This document shows, piece by piece, positions 16,610 to 25,108 of a stretch of 64,000 bases of DNA; the stretch's first letter is position 1, and each line of letters begins with the position of its first letter. Source of the stretch: CAIYZT01 sp947461435 (lineage in GTDB: Bacteria; Pseudomonadota; Alphaproteobacteria; Rhodobacterales; Rhodobacteraceae). The stretch spans positions 2,604,001 to 2,668,000 of the forward strand of contig OZ260083.1 of the NCBI GenBank assembly GCA_965284435.1. Reading direction: 5' to 3'. The position numbers and the translations under genes are program-made. Below the pieces are notes generated by a model, which saw only the letters and a list, made by a program, of their open reading frames with translations, had not been told where the DNA came from and ran no database searches.

Positions 16610-19327
16610 ATGGCCGATACCCCTGACGACACCGAAAACAAAGACGCCGCCCCCGAGCGTCCTGTTCATGTGGGACCGCAGATCGACATCTCTGCCGAGA
16701 TGAAGACGGCCTATCTGGACTATGCGATGTCCGTTATCGTCAGCCGCGCGATCCCTGATTTGCGCGATGGGTTGAAACCGGTACACCGTCGCATCTTGTT
16801 CGCAATGCATGAAACCGGCAACACCCACGACAAAAGCTATCGCAAGTCGGCCCGCCCCGTCGGCGACACGATGGGCAAATATCACCCCCATGGCGACAGC
16901 GCGATTTATGATGCGCTTGTGCGCATGGCCCAGCCGTTTTCGATGTCTTTGAAACTGCTGGACGGACAAGGAAACTTTGGATCGATGGACGGCGATAACG
17001 CTGCCGCCATGCGCTATACCGAAGTGCGGATGGACAAGCCAGCTGCGTTTCTTTTGGCCGACATCGACAAAGATACCGTTGATTTTCAAGACAATTATGA
17101 TGGAAAAGACCGCGAACCCACGGTTCTGCCCGCGCGGTATCCCAACATGCTGGTCAATGGGGCCGAAGGCATTGCCGTGGGCATGGCCACGCGGATCCCG
17201 CCGCATAATCTGGGCGAAGTGATCGATGGCACCTTGGCGCTGATCGCCAATCCTGACCTGTCGGTTGAAGCGTTGATGGAAATCATCCCCGCCCCCGATT
17301 TCCCCACCGGAGCCACCATTCTGGGCCGATCAGGCGCGCGCAAAGCCTATCTGGAAGGCCGCGGTTCGGTCATCATCCGCTCGCGCACCCATGTCGAGGA
17401 AGTGCGCAAAGACCGCTGGGCCATCGTCGTGGACGAGATCCCCTATCAGGTCAACAAGGCCAAGATGATTGAAACCATCGCCGAGTTGGTGCGGGACAAG
17501 CGGATCGAAGGCATATCCGGGGTGGCTGACGAATCTGACCGCATTGGCGTGCGCGTTGTGATTGAATTGAAGCGTGACGCAACGGCCGATGTGGTTTTGA
17601 ACCAGTTGTTCCGCTTTACCCCGCTTCAGGTGTCCTTTGCGTGCAACATGCTGGCGCTGAATGGCGGGCGTCCCGAAACGCTGAGCCTTCGGGACTTTCT
17701 GTCAAATTTCATCACTTTCCGCGAAGAGGTCGTGGCCCGCCGCACTGCGTTCGAACTGCGCAAGGCGCGCGAGCGCAGCCATATCCTGTGCGGATTGGCG
17801 GTGGCCGTCTCCAATGTGGATGAGGTTGTGCGCACGATCCGCGCCTCGGCCGATGCGGCCGAAGCCCGCGAAAAGCTGATGACACGCCGCTGGCCCGCCC
17901 ATGACATCGCCGCCTATATTCGGCTGATCGACGATCCCAGCCATACGATGAATGACGATGGCACCTATAACCTGTCCGAAGCGCAGGCCCGCGCCATTTT
18001 GGAACTGCGGTTGCAGCGCCTGACAGCGATTGGCGTGAAAGAGGTCACGGACGAGCTGGAAGAACTGGCCGCCAAGATCAAGGATTACCTTGAGATTTTG
18101 GGATCGCGTGAGCGGATTATGGCGATCATTTCGGCAGAGCTGGCAGAGGTGAAGGCCAATTTCGCCGTGCCGCGCCGCACCGAGATCGTCGATTGGTCGG
18201 GCGATATGGAAGACGAAGACCTGATCGAGCGCGAAGACATGGTCGTGACCATCACCTCGGGCGGTTATATCAAACGCACCAATCTTGCCGAATTCCGCGC
18301 TCAGAACCGCGGGGGCAAGGGCCTGTCGTCGATGTCGACCAAGGAAGATGACGTTGTGACCACGCTTTTTGTGGCCAACACGCATACTTGGCTGTTGTTC
18401 TTTACCACCGATGGCATGGTGTACAAGCTGAAGACCTGGCGCCTGCCGCTGTCGGGACGTCAAGCCAAGGGCAAGGCCATGGTCAACATTCTGCCGATCG
18501 AACAAGGCGTGTCGATTGCGGCCCTGATGCCGGTGGATGTGCCCGAAGAAGAGTGGGAAAATCTGCAAATCGTCTTCGCAACCTCGGATGGGGATGTGCG
18601 GCAAAACGATCTGTCTGACTTCACCAATGTCAAACGGAACGGCAAGATCGCCATGAACCTGCCCGAAGGGGTGACGCTGGTGAATGCGGCCATCGCCGAT
18701 GAAAATGACGATGTGATGTTGGTGACGTCCTCTGGCCGGGCGATCCGGTTTTCGACAACCGACATCCGGGTCTTCAAATCGCGCGGATCAACCGGGGTGC
18801 GCGGCATCCGGCTGGGCAAAGACGACAGCGTTGTTTCCATGGCCATCATCCGCCATTTCGAGGCGGAACCGGCCGAAAGGGCTTTGTATCTGAAACAGCG
18901 CCGCCTGATGGCCGGCGCCCCGGATGAGGCCGAAACGGACGAAGACGAGGACGCCGTGGCCGAAGGGCAATTGTCGACCGAACGCTATGCCGAAATGTCG
19001 GCCGCTGAAGACCTGATCTTGACCATCACAGCCTCCGGCACGGGAAAGCTGTCTTCCAGCCATGATTATCCGGTCCGCGGCCGCGGTGGTATGGGCGTCA
19101 AGGCCATGGACGGCGCGATGCGCGGCGGCCCCTTGGTGGCGTCTTTCCCGGTAGATCTGTCGGACCAGATCATGCTGGCCACCTCGACCGGGCAATCGAT
19201 TCGCGTGCCGGTGGCGCAAATCTCGTTCCGCTCGCGGTCGGCCGGGGGGGTGAAGGTGTTCAATGTGGGCGCTGACGAGGTTGTCGTCTCGGTGGCGCGC
19301 GTGGCCGAACAAGGCGAAGAAGAATGA
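16610..19327 (+). CDS. gyrA: DNA gyrase subunit A
   Basis: 905 residues. Breaks and rejoins DNA in negative supercoiling together with GyrB. Active-site Tyr136 lies in AAMRYTEVRM (equivalent to E. coli Tyr122). The quinolone-resistance region reads HPHGDSAIYDALVRMAQ with Ser97 and Asp101 (E. coli Ser83 and Asp87), the drug-sensitive states. The GyrA box that distinguishes gyrase from topoisomerase IV is QNRGGKG at about residues 565-571. An acidic insertion (EAETDEDEDAVAEG) interrupts the C-terminal beta-pinwheel, a common feature in alphaproteobacteria. The stop codon overlaps the next start (ATGA). Confidence 0.97.
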   Translation: MADTPDDTENKDAAPERPVHVGPQIDISAEMKTAYLDYAMSVIVSRAIPDLRDGLKPVHRRILFAMHETGNTHDKSYRKSARPVGDTMGKYHPHGDSAIYDALVRMAQPFSMSLKLLDGQGNFGSMDGDNAAAMRYTEVRMDKPAAFLLADIDKDTVDFQDNYDGKDREPTVLPARYPNMLVNGAEGIAVGMATRIPPHNLGEVIDGTLALIANPDLSVEALMEIIPAPDFPTGATILGRSGARKAYLEGRGSVIIRSRTHVEEVRKDRWAIVVDEIPYQVNKAKMIETIAELVRDKRIEGISGVADESDRIGVRVVIELKRDATADVVLNQLFRFTPLQVSFACNMLALNGGRPETLSLRDFLSNFITFREEVVARRTAFELRKARERSHILCGLAVAVSNVDEVVRTIRASADAAEAREKLMTRRWPAHDIAAYIRLIDDPSHTMNDDGTYNLSEAQARAILELRLQRLTAIGVKEVTDELEELAAKIKDYLEILGSRERIMAIISAELAEVKANFAVPRRTEIVDWSGDMEDEDLIEREDMVVTITSGGYIKRTNLAEFRAQNRGGKGLSSMSTKEDDVVTTLFVANTHTWLLFFTTDGMVYKLKTWRLPLSGRQAKGKAMVNILPIEQGVSIAALMPVDVPEEEWENLQIVFATSDGDVRQNDLSDFTNVKRNGKIAMNLPEGVTLVNAAIADENDDVMLVTSSGRAIRFSTTDIRVFKSRGSTGVRGIRLGKDDSVVSMAIIRHFEAEPAERALYLKQRRLMAGAPDEAETDEDEDAVAEGQLSTERYAEMSAAEDLILTITASGTGKLSSSHDYPVRGRGGMGVKAMDGAMRGGPLVASFPVDLSDQIMLATSTGQSIRVPVAQISFRSRSAGGVKVFNVGADEVVVSVARVAEQGEEE

Positions 19328-19656
19328 TCGAAGAGGCGGGGCTTTTGTCCCGCCTCGCGGCACGGCTGCAGGAGATGGCCGCGCAAGGAAACACGGCCTC
19401 TTACGGTGGCCTTGCGGCCGATCTGAACATTCCCGGTCCCGGCAGTATTGCCAAACTTGCCCAAGCCTTGGAAACCCTGATGGAGGCCGACGCAGCCTTG
19501 GGCCGCCCAATGCGCGCCGCCCTGTGCGAGGCGCGCCTTGGCGGCGGGCGTCCCGCCCCGGGTTTTTTTGAAAAGGCCGTCGCCTTGGGTTTTGACGTTT
19601 CCGACCCTGACCGTTTTGTCAAAAACAACCGCGAAAGATTGTTCGAAAAATCCTAA
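19324..19656 (+). CDS. Conserved hypothetical protein translationally coupled to gyrA
   Basis: 110 residues, no signal peptide or membrane segment. It is helical, with two similar-looking halves: SRLAARLQEMAAQGNTASYGGLAADLNIPGPGSIAKLAQALETLMEADAALGRP then GGGRPAPGFFEKAVALGF. The (A/S)SYGGLA and PGPGSI pieces slightly recall the winged-helix of alkyltransferase-like proteins, but the PCHR active site is absent. The ATG overlaps the gyrA stop by four bases, so it is translated from the gyrA message. I do not recognise a function. Confidence 0.72.
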   Translation: MIEEAGLLSRLAARLQEMAAQGNTASYGGLAADLNIPGPGSIAKLAQALETLMEADAALGRPMRAALCEARLGGGRPAPGFFEKAVALGFDVSDPDRFVKNNRERLFEKS

Positions 19657-19781
19657 AGTCCAGCGGTGTTATGTGCGCCCATGCAGAGCAAGTTTGCGGC
19701 GTTGCGGCTTTCGTGCGCAGCGGCAATATTTTAGGGTGCCGTATCCCGCTTGAGACGGGCTTTTTGCATGGGAACGGAACA

Positions 19782-20156
19782 ATGGATCAACTCTCCAAAT
19801 ATGCGCCTTTGATCGCACGGATCATCATTGGCGGCTTCTTTTTGATGGCGGGCCTTGGCAAGGTCGCCGATCCTGCTGGCACGGCCGGCTATATTCAATC
19901 TGTCGGGCTTCCCGGTGCCTTGGCTTGGCCCGCCATTATCTTTGAAATCGTGCTGGGTCTGCTGATGATTGTCGGCTTCAAGGTGCGCATCGCCGCTTTG
20001 GCCGGGGCCGCGTTCTGCGTCTTTACCGCCGTGATGTTTCACAACAACTTTGCTGATCAGGTTCAGATGGTCATGTTCCTCAAGAACTTTGCCATCGCGG
20101 GCGGTTTCTTGATGTTCTTTGCGCATGGCGCTGGCGCCGTTGCCTTGGACAAGTAA
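19782..20156 (+). CDS. DoxX family membrane protein
   Basis: 124 residues with four predicted membrane helices. It begins LIARIIIGGFFLMAGLGKVADPAGTAGYIQSVGLP, the diagnostic DoxX/SURF4-like N-terminus, and continues with a second helix FEIVLGLLMIVGF and a third ALAGAAFCVFTAVMFHNNF. The ATG at 19782 follows GGAAC. Family roles range from quinol oxidase subunit-like to redox or thiosulfate-related proteins, and this small type is usually uncharacterised. It is a single gene between a weak CCCG/CGGG-T5 hairpin (19746-19763) and a G/C hairpin downstream. Confidence 0.87.
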   Translation: MDQLSKYAPLIARIIIGGFFLMAGLGKVADPAGTAGYIQSVGLPGALAWPAIIFEIVLGLLMIVGFKVRIAALAGAAFCVFTAVMFHNNFADQVQMVMFLKNFAIAGGFLMFFAHGAGAVALDK

Positions 20157-20166
20157 GGCCTAAGGG

Positions 20167-20192
20167 GGGCCCCTTTGGTGGGGCCCGTTCTT
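20167..20192 (+). terminator. Possible terminator after doxX-family gene
   Basis: 7-bp stem GGGCCCC / GGGGCCC with a TTTGGT loop, followed by GTTCTTCGTT, a poor T-tract. Terminator function is plausible but weakly supported. Confidence 0.4.
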
Positions 20193-20258
20193 CGTTAAGC
20201 GGTTAGCAATCTGCGCGTGGTTCACTGCCCCAAATGGGCTTTGGGCCCGGAGGCAGCC

Positions 20259-20609
20259 ATGAACCTGTATCACTGCATGATTGAAACCAAAGAGGGGGCC
20301 CATGCGCTGGCCTTCGCGGCCGCTACGGGCGCTTGGATGGAATATCTGACGTCCAAGCAGTTGATCGCCTCATGGCGGCTGATGCGGCGAAAATTCGGCC
20401 TTGCGTCGGGGGCGCACAGCGATTTCATTCTGGAAATCGAAGTGGCCGGTCTGGCCGAGTTGGATTCCATCTTCAACGCCGTCTCTGGTGTCGAAGAGGC
20501 CGGTCTTCAAGCCTATGAAAAGATGCATTTCATGATCGCCTCGGTCGAGGTGGGTTTGTACCGCCCCTTTCCCGACCCCGCACAGCGCGAACGCATCGCC
20601 TTGGTCTAA
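20259..20609 (+). CDS. Small conserved protein (DUF6614-like)
   Basis: 116 residues, soluble, no signal peptide. It starts MNLYHCMIETKEGAHALAFAAATGAWMEYL, followed by a WRLMRRKFGLAS segment and a FILEIEVAGLAELDSIF segment, and ends LYRPFPDP. I recognise it as a family common in Rhodobacteraceae, and I think it is DUF6614, though from memory. Alternating beta strands and helices suggest a ferredoxin-like (dimeric alpha-beta barrel) fold. The ATG at 20259 follows GGAGG; an earlier GTG at 20217 is possible. Function unknown. Confidence 0.75.
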   Translation: MNLYHCMIETKEGAHALAFAAATGAWMEYLTSKQLIASWRLMRRKFGLASGAHSDFILEIEVAGLAELDSIFNAVSGVEEAGLQAYEKMHFMIASVEVGLYRPFPDPAQRERIALV

Positions 20610-20651
20610 ACCGCCCTTGTCCGCACGGCCCGGCTTGGGTATCAGCGGGGC

Positions 20652-21980
20652 ATGGACGATACACTTCACATCATTGGCGGCGGCATGGCCGGTTCCGAAG
20701 CCGCTTGGCAGGCGGCCCAAGCCGGCGTGCGCGTGGTTTTGCACGAAATGCGCCCGGCGGTCGGCACTTTTGCCCATCGCACCGGGCATTTCGCGGAAAT
20801 GGTCTGTTCCAACTCGTTTCGATCAGACGACGATGAACAAAACGCGGTGGGGCTGTTGCATTGGGAAATGCGCGCGGCCAAGGGCCTGATCATGCAGATG
20901 GCCACGCGCCACCGCCTTCCTGCGGGCGGCGCCTTGGCGGTGGACCGCGATCCCTTTGCTGCGGCGGTCAGTGACGCGCTGCTATCACACCCCTTGATCC
21001 GCGCCTCATATGAAGAGATCACGGAACTGCCTGAAGACGGGCATTGGATTGTGGCCACGGGGCCCCTGACCTCTGGCACGCTCGCCCAATCGATCCGCGA
21101 GGAGACGGGCGCAGACAGCCTTGCCTTTTTTGATGCGATTGCCCCCATCGTTTATGCCGACAGCGTTGATATGTCCGTCGCATGGATGCAGTCGCGCTAT
21201 GACAAGGGCGAGACCGAGGAAGAGCAAACCGCCTACATGAACTGCCCGATGGACCGGGACCAGTATTATGCCTTCCTTGATGCCTTGCTGGCGGCCGACA
21301 AGACCGAGTTCCACGAAAATGAAACCGCTGGCTATTTCGATGGCTGCCTGCCGATCGAGGTGATGGCAGAGCGCGGACGCGAAACGCTGCGCTTTGGCCC
21401 GATGAAACCCGTCGGCTTGACCAACCCCCATAGCGAAAAGAAACCCTATGCCGTGGTGCAACTGCGCCGCGACAATAAACTGGGCACGCTGTACAATATC
21501 GTCGGGTTTCAAACCAAGATGAAGTACGGCGCGCAAACCACTGTTTTCAAGATGATTCCGGGGCTTGAAAATGCCAATTTCGCCCGTCTTGGCGGCATCC
21601 ATCGCAACACATTCCTAAACTCTCCGACGCTGCTGGATGATCAGATGCGGTTAAAGTCGCGCCCCAATATCCGCTTTGCCGGGCAGGTGACTGGCGTGGA
21701 AGGCTATGTCGAATCGGCGGCGATGGGGTTGTTGGCGGGGCGCATGGCCGCGGCCGAGATCTTGGGCCGGGATCTGCCGCCGCCGCCCCGCGACACCGCC
21801 ATGGGCGCGCTGATGCATCACATAACCGGCGGGGCCGAGGCAAAAACCTTTCAGCCGATGAACGTGAACTTTGGCCTCTTCCCCCCGATCGAGGCGAAAG
21901 GCGGGCGCAGAGGGCGCAAGGACCGGTATAAGGCCTATACCGACCGCGCCAAACAAGCGTTCCAAGAATGGCTGTCGTAA
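20652..21980 (+). CDS. trmFO: Folate-dependent tRNA (uracil-54-C5)-methyltransferase TrmFO
   Basis: 442 residues. Makes ribothymidine at tRNA position 54 using methylenetetrahydrofolate as carbon donor and FADH2 as reductant. The FAD-binding start LHIIGGGMAGSEAAWQAAQ and GxxG-rich NAD(P)-like segments are present. CSNSFRSDD (about residues 54-62) carries one conserved redox cysteine and AYMNCPMDRDQY the other. It is also known as Gid. It overlaps gluQ by 13 bases, so two tRNA-modification genes form a unit. Confidence 0.95.
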   Translation: MDDTLHIIGGGMAGSEAAWQAAQAGVRVVLHEMRPAVGTFAHRTGHFAEMVCSNSFRSDDDEQNAVGLLHWEMRAAKGLIMQMATRHRLPAGGALAVDRDPFAAAVSDALLSHPLIRASYEEITELPEDGHWIVATGPLTSGTLAQSIREETGADSLAFFDAIAPIVYADSVDMSVAWMQSRYDKGETEEEQTAYMNCPMDRDQYYAFLDALLAADKTEFHENETAGYFDGCLPIEVMAERGRETLRFGPMKPVGLTNPHSEKKPYAVVQLRRDNKLGTLYNIVGFQTKMKYGAQTTVFKMIPGLENANFARLGGIHRNTFLNSPTLLDDQMRLKSRPNIRFAGQVTGVEGYVESAAMGLLAGRMAAAEILGRDLPPPPRDTAMGALMHHITGGAEAKTFQPMNVNFGLFPPIEAKGGRRGRKDRYKAYTDRAKQAFQEWLS

Positions 21981-22786
21981 CCCGCTTCGCCCCCTCGCCC
22001 ACGGGCCCGTTGCATTTGGGGCATGCCTATGCCGCACTGATAGCACAGGCGCGCGGGGATGGGTTGCTGCTGCGGATCGAAGATATCGACACCGCGCGCT
22101 GCCGACAGGAATTTGAAGCGGCGATCTATGAAGATCTTCAATGGCTAGGCCTGAGCTGGGGCGAGCCCGTTGTGCGCCAAAGCGACAGGCGCAGCGCCTA
22201 TGACCTTGCCCTTGCGCGTCTGGGTGATTTGGGCGTGACCTATCAGTGCACCTGTACCCGCACGGATATCAAGACGGCGCTTTCTGCCCCGCAAGAAGGC
22301 GTTGTGGCCACGGGCCCCGACGGCCCGCTTTATCCCGGCACGTGCCGGAGCGCGCGGCATGGCACAGGCGCGGTGCGGCTGAACATGGCCGCCGCGATGG
22401 ACAGGATCGGGCCGATCCAGTTTACAGAGACCGGACTGCCCCCCGGACCGCAGGTCTTTGATGCACAACAGATGGTTTCCGCCGTCGGAGACATCGTTTT
22501 GGCCCGCCGCGATATTGGCACAGCGTATCATCTCGCTGTCGTTGTCGATGATGCCGCCCAAGCCATCACCGAGGTGACGCGCGGCGAGGATCTGCGGGAA
22601 TCAACCGCGATTCACGTGGTGCTGCAACGGCTTTTGGGCCTGCCAACACCGGTCTATCACCACCACCGCCTGATCCGCGATGATCAGGGCAAACGGCTGG
22701 CCAAGCGCGATGACGCGCGCGCCTTGGCCAAATATCGGGCGGAAGGGGCAACCCCCGCCGACATTCGCCGATGGGTCGGGCTGTAA
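21968..22786 (+). CDS. gluQ: Glutamyl-Q tRNA(Asp) synthetase
   Basis: 272 residues, much shorter than a GluRS because it lacks the anticodon-binding half. It activates glutamate and adds it to queuosine at position 34 of tRNA-Asp. Signatures are FAPSPTGPLHLGHAYAAL (HIGH-type), the zinc ligands of CTCTRTDI ... YPGTCR, and KRLAKRDDARAL (KMSKS-type). The start overlaps trmFO by 13 bases. It converges on tdh with a four-base gap and no visible terminator. Confidence 0.94.
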   Translation: MAVVTRFAPSPTGPLHLGHAYAALIAQARGDGLLLRIEDIDTARCRQEFEAAIYEDLQWLGLSWGEPVVRQSDRRSAYDLALARLGDLGVTYQCTCTRTDIKTALSAPQEGVVATGPDGPLYPGTCRSARHGTGAVRLNMAAAMDRIGPIQFTETGLPPGPQVFDAQQMVSAVGDIVLARRDIGTAYHLAVVVDDAAQAITEVTRGEDLRESTAIHVVLQRLLGLPTPVYHHHRLIRDDQGKRLAKRDDARALAKYRAEGATPADIRRWVGL

Positions 22787-22790
22787 AGGC

Positions 22791-23816
22791 TTACGCCCAA
22801 TCCAGCACAACCTTGCCCGACAGACCCGAACGCATCACCTCGAATCCAGCGGCAAAATCGGCTACCTTGAATCGGTGGGTGATCACTTTGCGCACGTCCA
22901 GACCGTTTTCCAGCATGGCGATCATCTTGTACCAGGTTTCAAAAATCTCGCGGCCATAGACGCCCTTGATCGTGATCGCCTTGAAGACGATCCGGCTCCA
23001 GTCCACCGGGGATTTTCCCGGCGGAATGCCCAGCATCGCGATGCGCCCGCCCATGACAAGGCTGTCGATCATCTGATCCAGCGCCTGCTGATTGCCGGAC
23101 ATTTCCATGCCGACATCAAAGCCTTCGTGCATGCGCAGCCGCGACTGGACCGCCTTCAGATCCTCCTGCGCGACATTCACCGGGGTCACATCGGCCACCT
23201 CGGCCGCCAAATCCAGCCGTGTTTGGTTCACATCCGTGATCACCACATGCCGAGCGCCAACATGGCGCGCCACGGCCGCCGCCATGATTCCAATTGGCCC
23301 CGCGCCCGTAATCAAGACATCCTCGCCCACCAGATCAAAGCTGAGCGCGGTATGCACCGCATTGCCCAAGGGATCCAGAATGGCCCCAATTTCATCATCA
23401 ACCTCATCGGGCAAGGGCACCACGTTGAACGCCGGCAGCCGCAGGTACTGGGCAAAGGCCCCCGGTTCATTGACCCCGATGCCGCGCGTTGCAGGATCAA
23501 GGTGAAACTTGCCGGCCCGCGACTGGCGCGACAACTTGCCAATCAAATGCCCCTCGCCCGAACAGCGCTGACCAAGGGTCAGACCTTCCACCAAGGCGCC
23601 CTTGGCCACGATTTCGCCGGAAAACTCATGCCCTGTGACCAAGCCCACTGGCACGGTGCGCGCCGCCCAATCATCCCAATTCCAGATGTGAATATCCGTG
23701 CCGCAGATTCCGGTCTTGTGCACCTTGATCAGCACATCCTCGGGCCCGATTTCGGGTACGGGGCGATCTTGCATCCACAGGCCAACCGCCGGCTTGTCCT
23801 TGACCAAGGCTTTCAT
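22791..23816 (-). CDS. tdh: L-threonine 3-dehydrogenase
   Basis: 341 residues, the same length as E. coli Tdh, with aligned numbering. Oxidises threonine to 2-amino-3-oxobutyrate with NAD+. Catalytic zinc ligands Cys38, His63 and Glu64 are present (TGICGTDIHIW, VTGHEFSGEI), as is the Rossmann GAGPIGIMAAAVA. All four structural-zinc cysteines of E. coli Tdh (93, 96, 99, 107) are replaced, by Gly, Ser, Ser and Asp in GHLIGKLSRQSRAGKFHLD. The ATG overlaps the kbl stop by four bases. Kbl consumes its unstable product. Confidence 0.95.
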   Translation of the reverse strand: MKALVKDKPAVGLWMQDRPVPEIGPEDVLIKVHKTGICGTDIHIWNWDDWAARTVPVGLVTGHEFSGEIVAKGALVEGLTLGQRCSGEGHLIGKLSRQSRAGKFHLDPATRGIGVNEPGAFAQYLRLPAFNVVPLPDEVDDEIGAILDPLGNAVHTALSFDLVGEDVLITGAGPIGIMAAAVARHVGARHVVITDVNQTRLDLAAEVADVTPVNVAQEDLKAVQSRLRMHEGFDVGMEMSGNQQALDQMIDSLVMGGRIAMLGIPPGKSPVDWSRIVFKAITIKGVYGREIFETWYKMIAMLENGLDVRKVITHRFKVADFAAGFEVMRSGLSGKVVLDWA

Positions 23817-25003
23817 GACAAAACTCCTGTCTCATGACCTGCGTCGGCAAAGGCGGCCAAGGCAAAATCCAGATCGGTCTTGGTCAGGGCGGCGTTCATC
23901 TGGGTGCGGATCCGCGCCTGACCATGGGGCACCACCGGAAAGAAAAAGGCCGACACCAGAATGCCCCGCGCGTCCAATGCCGCCGCAAAAGCCTGCGCCA
24001 AGGGCGCATCGCCCACCATGACCGGAATGATCGGATGTGCGCCCGACAACAAGCGGAACCCTGCGGCGGCCAGTCCGGCGCGCCAATGGGCGGCGTTTTC
24101 AAACAGACGTTCGCGCAGATCATCTGCGGTTTCGACGATATCGATCGCAGCCAAGGCGGCCCCCACCACGGCGGGCGGCAAGGCATTTGAAAACAGATAC
24201 GGCCGCGCGCGTTGGCGCAGCAGGTCGATCACGGGTTGGGGCCCGGCAACATAGCCGCCCAAGGCCCCGCCAAGCGCTTTGCCCAAAGTTCCGGTCAAGA
24301 TATCGACGGCAACCCCGGCCTGCGCGGCCGTGCCCCGCCCGCCCGGCCCCATGAACCCGGTGGCATGGCAATCATCCACCATGGTGATCGCGCCATATTT
24401 GGCCGCCAGCCGCGTGATTTCGGTCAGATTGGCAAGGGTGCCATCCATTGAAAAGACACCGTCGCTTGCCACCATGATATGGCGCGCGCCGCCCGACCGG
24501 GCGGCTTGCAGCTGCGCCTCCAGATCGTCCATATCGTTGTTTTTAAATCGAAACCTGCGCGCCTTGCACAGACGGATCCCGTCGATGATCGACGCATGGT
24601 TCAAACTGTCCGATATGACGGCATCTTGCGCATCCAGCAGCGGTTCGAACAGACCGCCATTGGCATCAAAGCAGGCGGCAAACAAAATGGAATCCTGCAT
24701 GCCCAAAAAACGGGCCAGCCGCGTTTCCAACTGTCTGTGCAAATCCTGAGTGCCGCAAATGAAACGGACAGAGGCCATGCCATAGCCATGCCCCTGCATG
24801 GCCGCCACCGCCGCGGTGACCAGTCTTGGATCGTCCGCCAAGCCCAGATAATTGTTGGCGCACAGGTTCAGCATGACCCGCCCCCCCACCTGAACATGCG
24901 CCCCTTGGGCCGAGGTGATCTGGCGTTCGCGCTTCATAAGACCCTCAGACTGGATGGTCTTCAGGGTTTCGGTCAGATGGGTCAGAAAGGCATGATCTGT
25001 CAT
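23813..25003 (-). CDS. kbl: Glycine C-acetyltransferase (2-amino-3-ketobutyrate CoA ligase)
   Basis: 396 residues of the alpha-oxoamine synthase (PLP fold-type I) family. Converts 2-amino-3-oxobutyrate plus CoA to glycine and acetyl-CoA. The PLP lysine is in GTLGKALGGALGGYVAG; DDCHATGFMG and SDSLNHASIIDGIRLC are also typical. A GGAGGTG ribosome-binding site precedes the ATG. It is the first gene of the kbl-tdh operon. A TTGACT-17-CAATAT promoter with paired direct repeats lies directly upstream (25029-25089). Confidence 0.95.
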   Translation of the reverse strand: MTDHAFLTHLTETLKTIQSEGLMKRERQITSAQGAHVQVGGRVMLNLCANNYLGLADDPRLVTAAVAAMQGHGYGMASVRFICGTQDLHRQLETRLARFLGMQDSILFAACFDANGGLFEPLLDAQDAVISDSLNHASIIDGIRLCKARRFRFKNNDMDDLEAQLQAARSGGARHIMVASDGVFSMDGTLANLTEITRLAAKYGAITMVDDCHATGFMGPGGRGTAAQAGVAVDILTGTLGKALGGALGGYVAGPQPVIDLLRQRARPYLFSNALPPAVVGAALAAIDIVETADDLRERLFENAAHWRAGLAAAGFRLLSGAHPIIPVMVGDAPLAQAFAAALDARGILVSAFFFPVVPHGQARIRTQMNAALTKTDLDFALAAFADAGHETGVLS

Positions 25004-25028
25004 GATGGATACACCTCCGCTTTAACGG

Positions 25029-25089
25029 ATATTGCGCCAAAGCGGCTTATGAGTCAAGAAAACGGAAATCCAGTCCGCCAAAACGGAAA
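25029..25089 (-). promoter_or_regulatory. kbl-tdh promoter with paired direct-repeat operator
   Basis: Read on the minus strand: -35 TTGACT (25057-25052), 17-base spacer, -10 CAATAT (25034-25029). Two identical 10-mers TTTCCGTTTT lie at 25068-25059 and 25089-25080, exactly 21 bases apart (two helical turns), the nearer one touching the -35. This is a good candidate site for the XRE-cupin regulator encoded just upstream; that link is inference. Confidence 0.65.
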
Positions 25090-25108
25090 CTTCGGCGGTC
25101 CTGCGGAG

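Noticed and set aside
16310..17206. Long minus-strand open frame extending the transglycosylase gene upstream through the start of gyrA
   Set aside because: The extra ~300 residues are antisense to gyrA with no family resemblance; a clean lipoprotein/Tat-like start (MVSRRIVLSG) lies at 16309.
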